The translations under genes were made by a program, and so were the position numbers. Below the pieces are notes generated by a model that saw nothing but the letters and a program-made list of their open reading frames with translations, ran no database searches and was not told where the DNA came from. From Metridium senile (Eukaryota > Cnidaria > Anthozoa > Actiniaria > Metridiidae), in NCBI GenBank assembly GCA_949775045.1, contig OX459099.1, forward strand, positions 5,377,067 through 5,441,066: DNA of 64,000 nt. The letters run 5' to 3'. Shown here piece after piece: positions 62,880-64,000 of the stretch. Numbering within the stretch: position 1 is the stretch's first letter; each line of letters begins with the position of its first letter.

Positions 62880-64000
62880 CTGAAATATTGAATTTAAAAT
62901 CTCACTAAAAATAGTTAGAGATGTGTTGGATGTAGGATGTAATTAGTCCACAGTTAACTGAGCGGTATTTATGTACATATTAGTACATCAGTTGAGTATT
63001 GTACAGCTTACAATTTATGCATTGATAATGATAAGGAATGCTTATATAAATAATGTGCAGTGTCAGCAATTTTATAGATTTAGTTTGGTAAAATTAGTGC
63101 AACAATTGATAAAATCATTACAGAAGGAGTGTATTAGAGCTGTTCTCATTAACCTGTGAAACAAAGTGTATTTGTTAAAGTGTGATGTCAAATAACAACA
63201 TAAGAACACAATGGAAATAGAGTGCATTAAAGAGTGCGGGTTAATGAGAACCGCTCTGTTCAAGTAAGTCAAAATAGCTTTAGATGATAGATAATGATAA
63301 TAACTTAATTTGTATTAAGTAAAGATGTACTAACATGAACAGTATGTTATCGTCTAAGTTACACATCATGATGCAAACCAATCACTCTTGATAGAAATCC
63401 ATGTTAATATTATGGTGTCTGATGGTTGGATAGATGAAAGAAAGGTAGTTTTTTCATGGTCTTCCAAGAAATTCCTTCAGTGAATGCCAGTATTCAGGGA
63501 ATCAGGTGGTGAATATTTTTTGCAACTAGGTGAATAGTTGATGATGCTGTTAATCAGGATTGATAATCTCATACATGTAAAGATTAAATGAGCAAGAACA
63601 ATGTGAAAGAATAGTAAAGAGTTTGATATGCCAGGAGTCAACCAGTTAGTCACCATGAAGTGCAGTTTAATATTGTCAGAAGAAATCCCCAAGCCAACAA
63701 ATGATTATTTTTTAGGTGAGAGAAGACATGCCCATGATCTGCATTATATTTAAGTAGAGAATGTATTTCAAGAGTAGAAGTCATCAAGAACATCAAATCC
63801 AGTTAGCATTTTGAGTGTCAAGTATATGTCAAGAGAAGTCTCACAAGATATGAAGCCCACAGATGTACATGTTTACGGATGGTAATATCATGAGTAGAAA
63901 TCATCAAGCATCAGCCAGTTGAATGTTTATTATGTCAAGAGAAGTCACACAAGATATGGAGCCCACATATGATGATTTACATGTTTACATATGGTAATAT
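62880..64000 (-). other. Intron or 5' flank of the SIM-motif gene
   Basis: No coding exon supported. An inverted repeat at about 63137-63255 pairs GAGCTGTTCTCATTAACC with GGTTAATGAGAACCGCTC. From 63,700 on, AAGAGAAGTCACACAAGATATG and a TCATCAAG phrase recur, suggesting a diverged tandem repeat. Confidence 0.4.

Overview
This is animal nuclear DNA. It is AT-rich, its genes are split into many short GT-AG exons, and it is packed with small inverted-repeat DNA transposons (MITEs) and broken non-LTR retrotransposons. The recognisable proteins are animal ones: a full SIN3 corepressor, an A20/AN1 zinc-finger protein and a four-pass membrane protein. The gene style and the mix of MITEs and CR1/L2-like LINEs suggest a non-bilaterian invertebrate, most likely an anthozoan cnidarian. 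That placement is inferred from overall character, not from a diagnostic marker.

Layout. (1) 1-19,255, minus strand: SIN3 (SIN3A/B-type), 33 coding exons at 1,134-15,917. They total 1,147 codons and keep a continuous reading frame across every junction. The last exon or exons lie before base 1. A probable non-coding first exon and a CRE/CCAAT/E-box promoter lie near 19,190-19,333. (2) 13.5-29.1 kb: a tandem segmental duplication. The SIN3 promoter, the tail of exon 1 and exons 3-5 (PAH1) recur at 23.1-29.1 kb as an incomplete copy. Two LINE insertions sit in the first copy, and their empty sites are preserved in the second. (3) 30.1-33.2 kb, minus: a three-exon, 219-residue four-transmembrane protein, possibly CD20/MS4A-like. 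(4) 33.3-43.6 kb: no confident gene, but many MITEs, microsatellites and one near-perfect 97-bp hairpin with an 11-bp target duplication. (5) 43.7-51.3 kb, minus: a complete 178-residue ZFAND5/6-type A20-AN1 protein with a possible remote CRE-containing promoter. (6) 51.3-56.9 kb: repeats and one weak exon-like stretch. (7) 57.0-62.9 kb, minus: five phase-1 exons (862 codons, open at both ends) of a disordered protein that carries six acidic-hydrophobic motifs looking like SUMO-interacting motifs.

How the genes might relate. SIN3 scaffolds histone deacetylase repression. The disordered acidic protein looks nuclear and SUMO-binding. The ZFAND protein is a ubiquitin/stress factor. There is no operon logic here, and the shared minus orientation does not imply co-regulation. 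The most unusual items are the tandem SIM-like array in symmetric exons, the young partial duplication of a SIN3 promoter plus PAH1, a SIN3 micro-exon that resembles the start of the following exon, and several uncharacterised MITE families whose ends or centres are shared between otherwise different elements.
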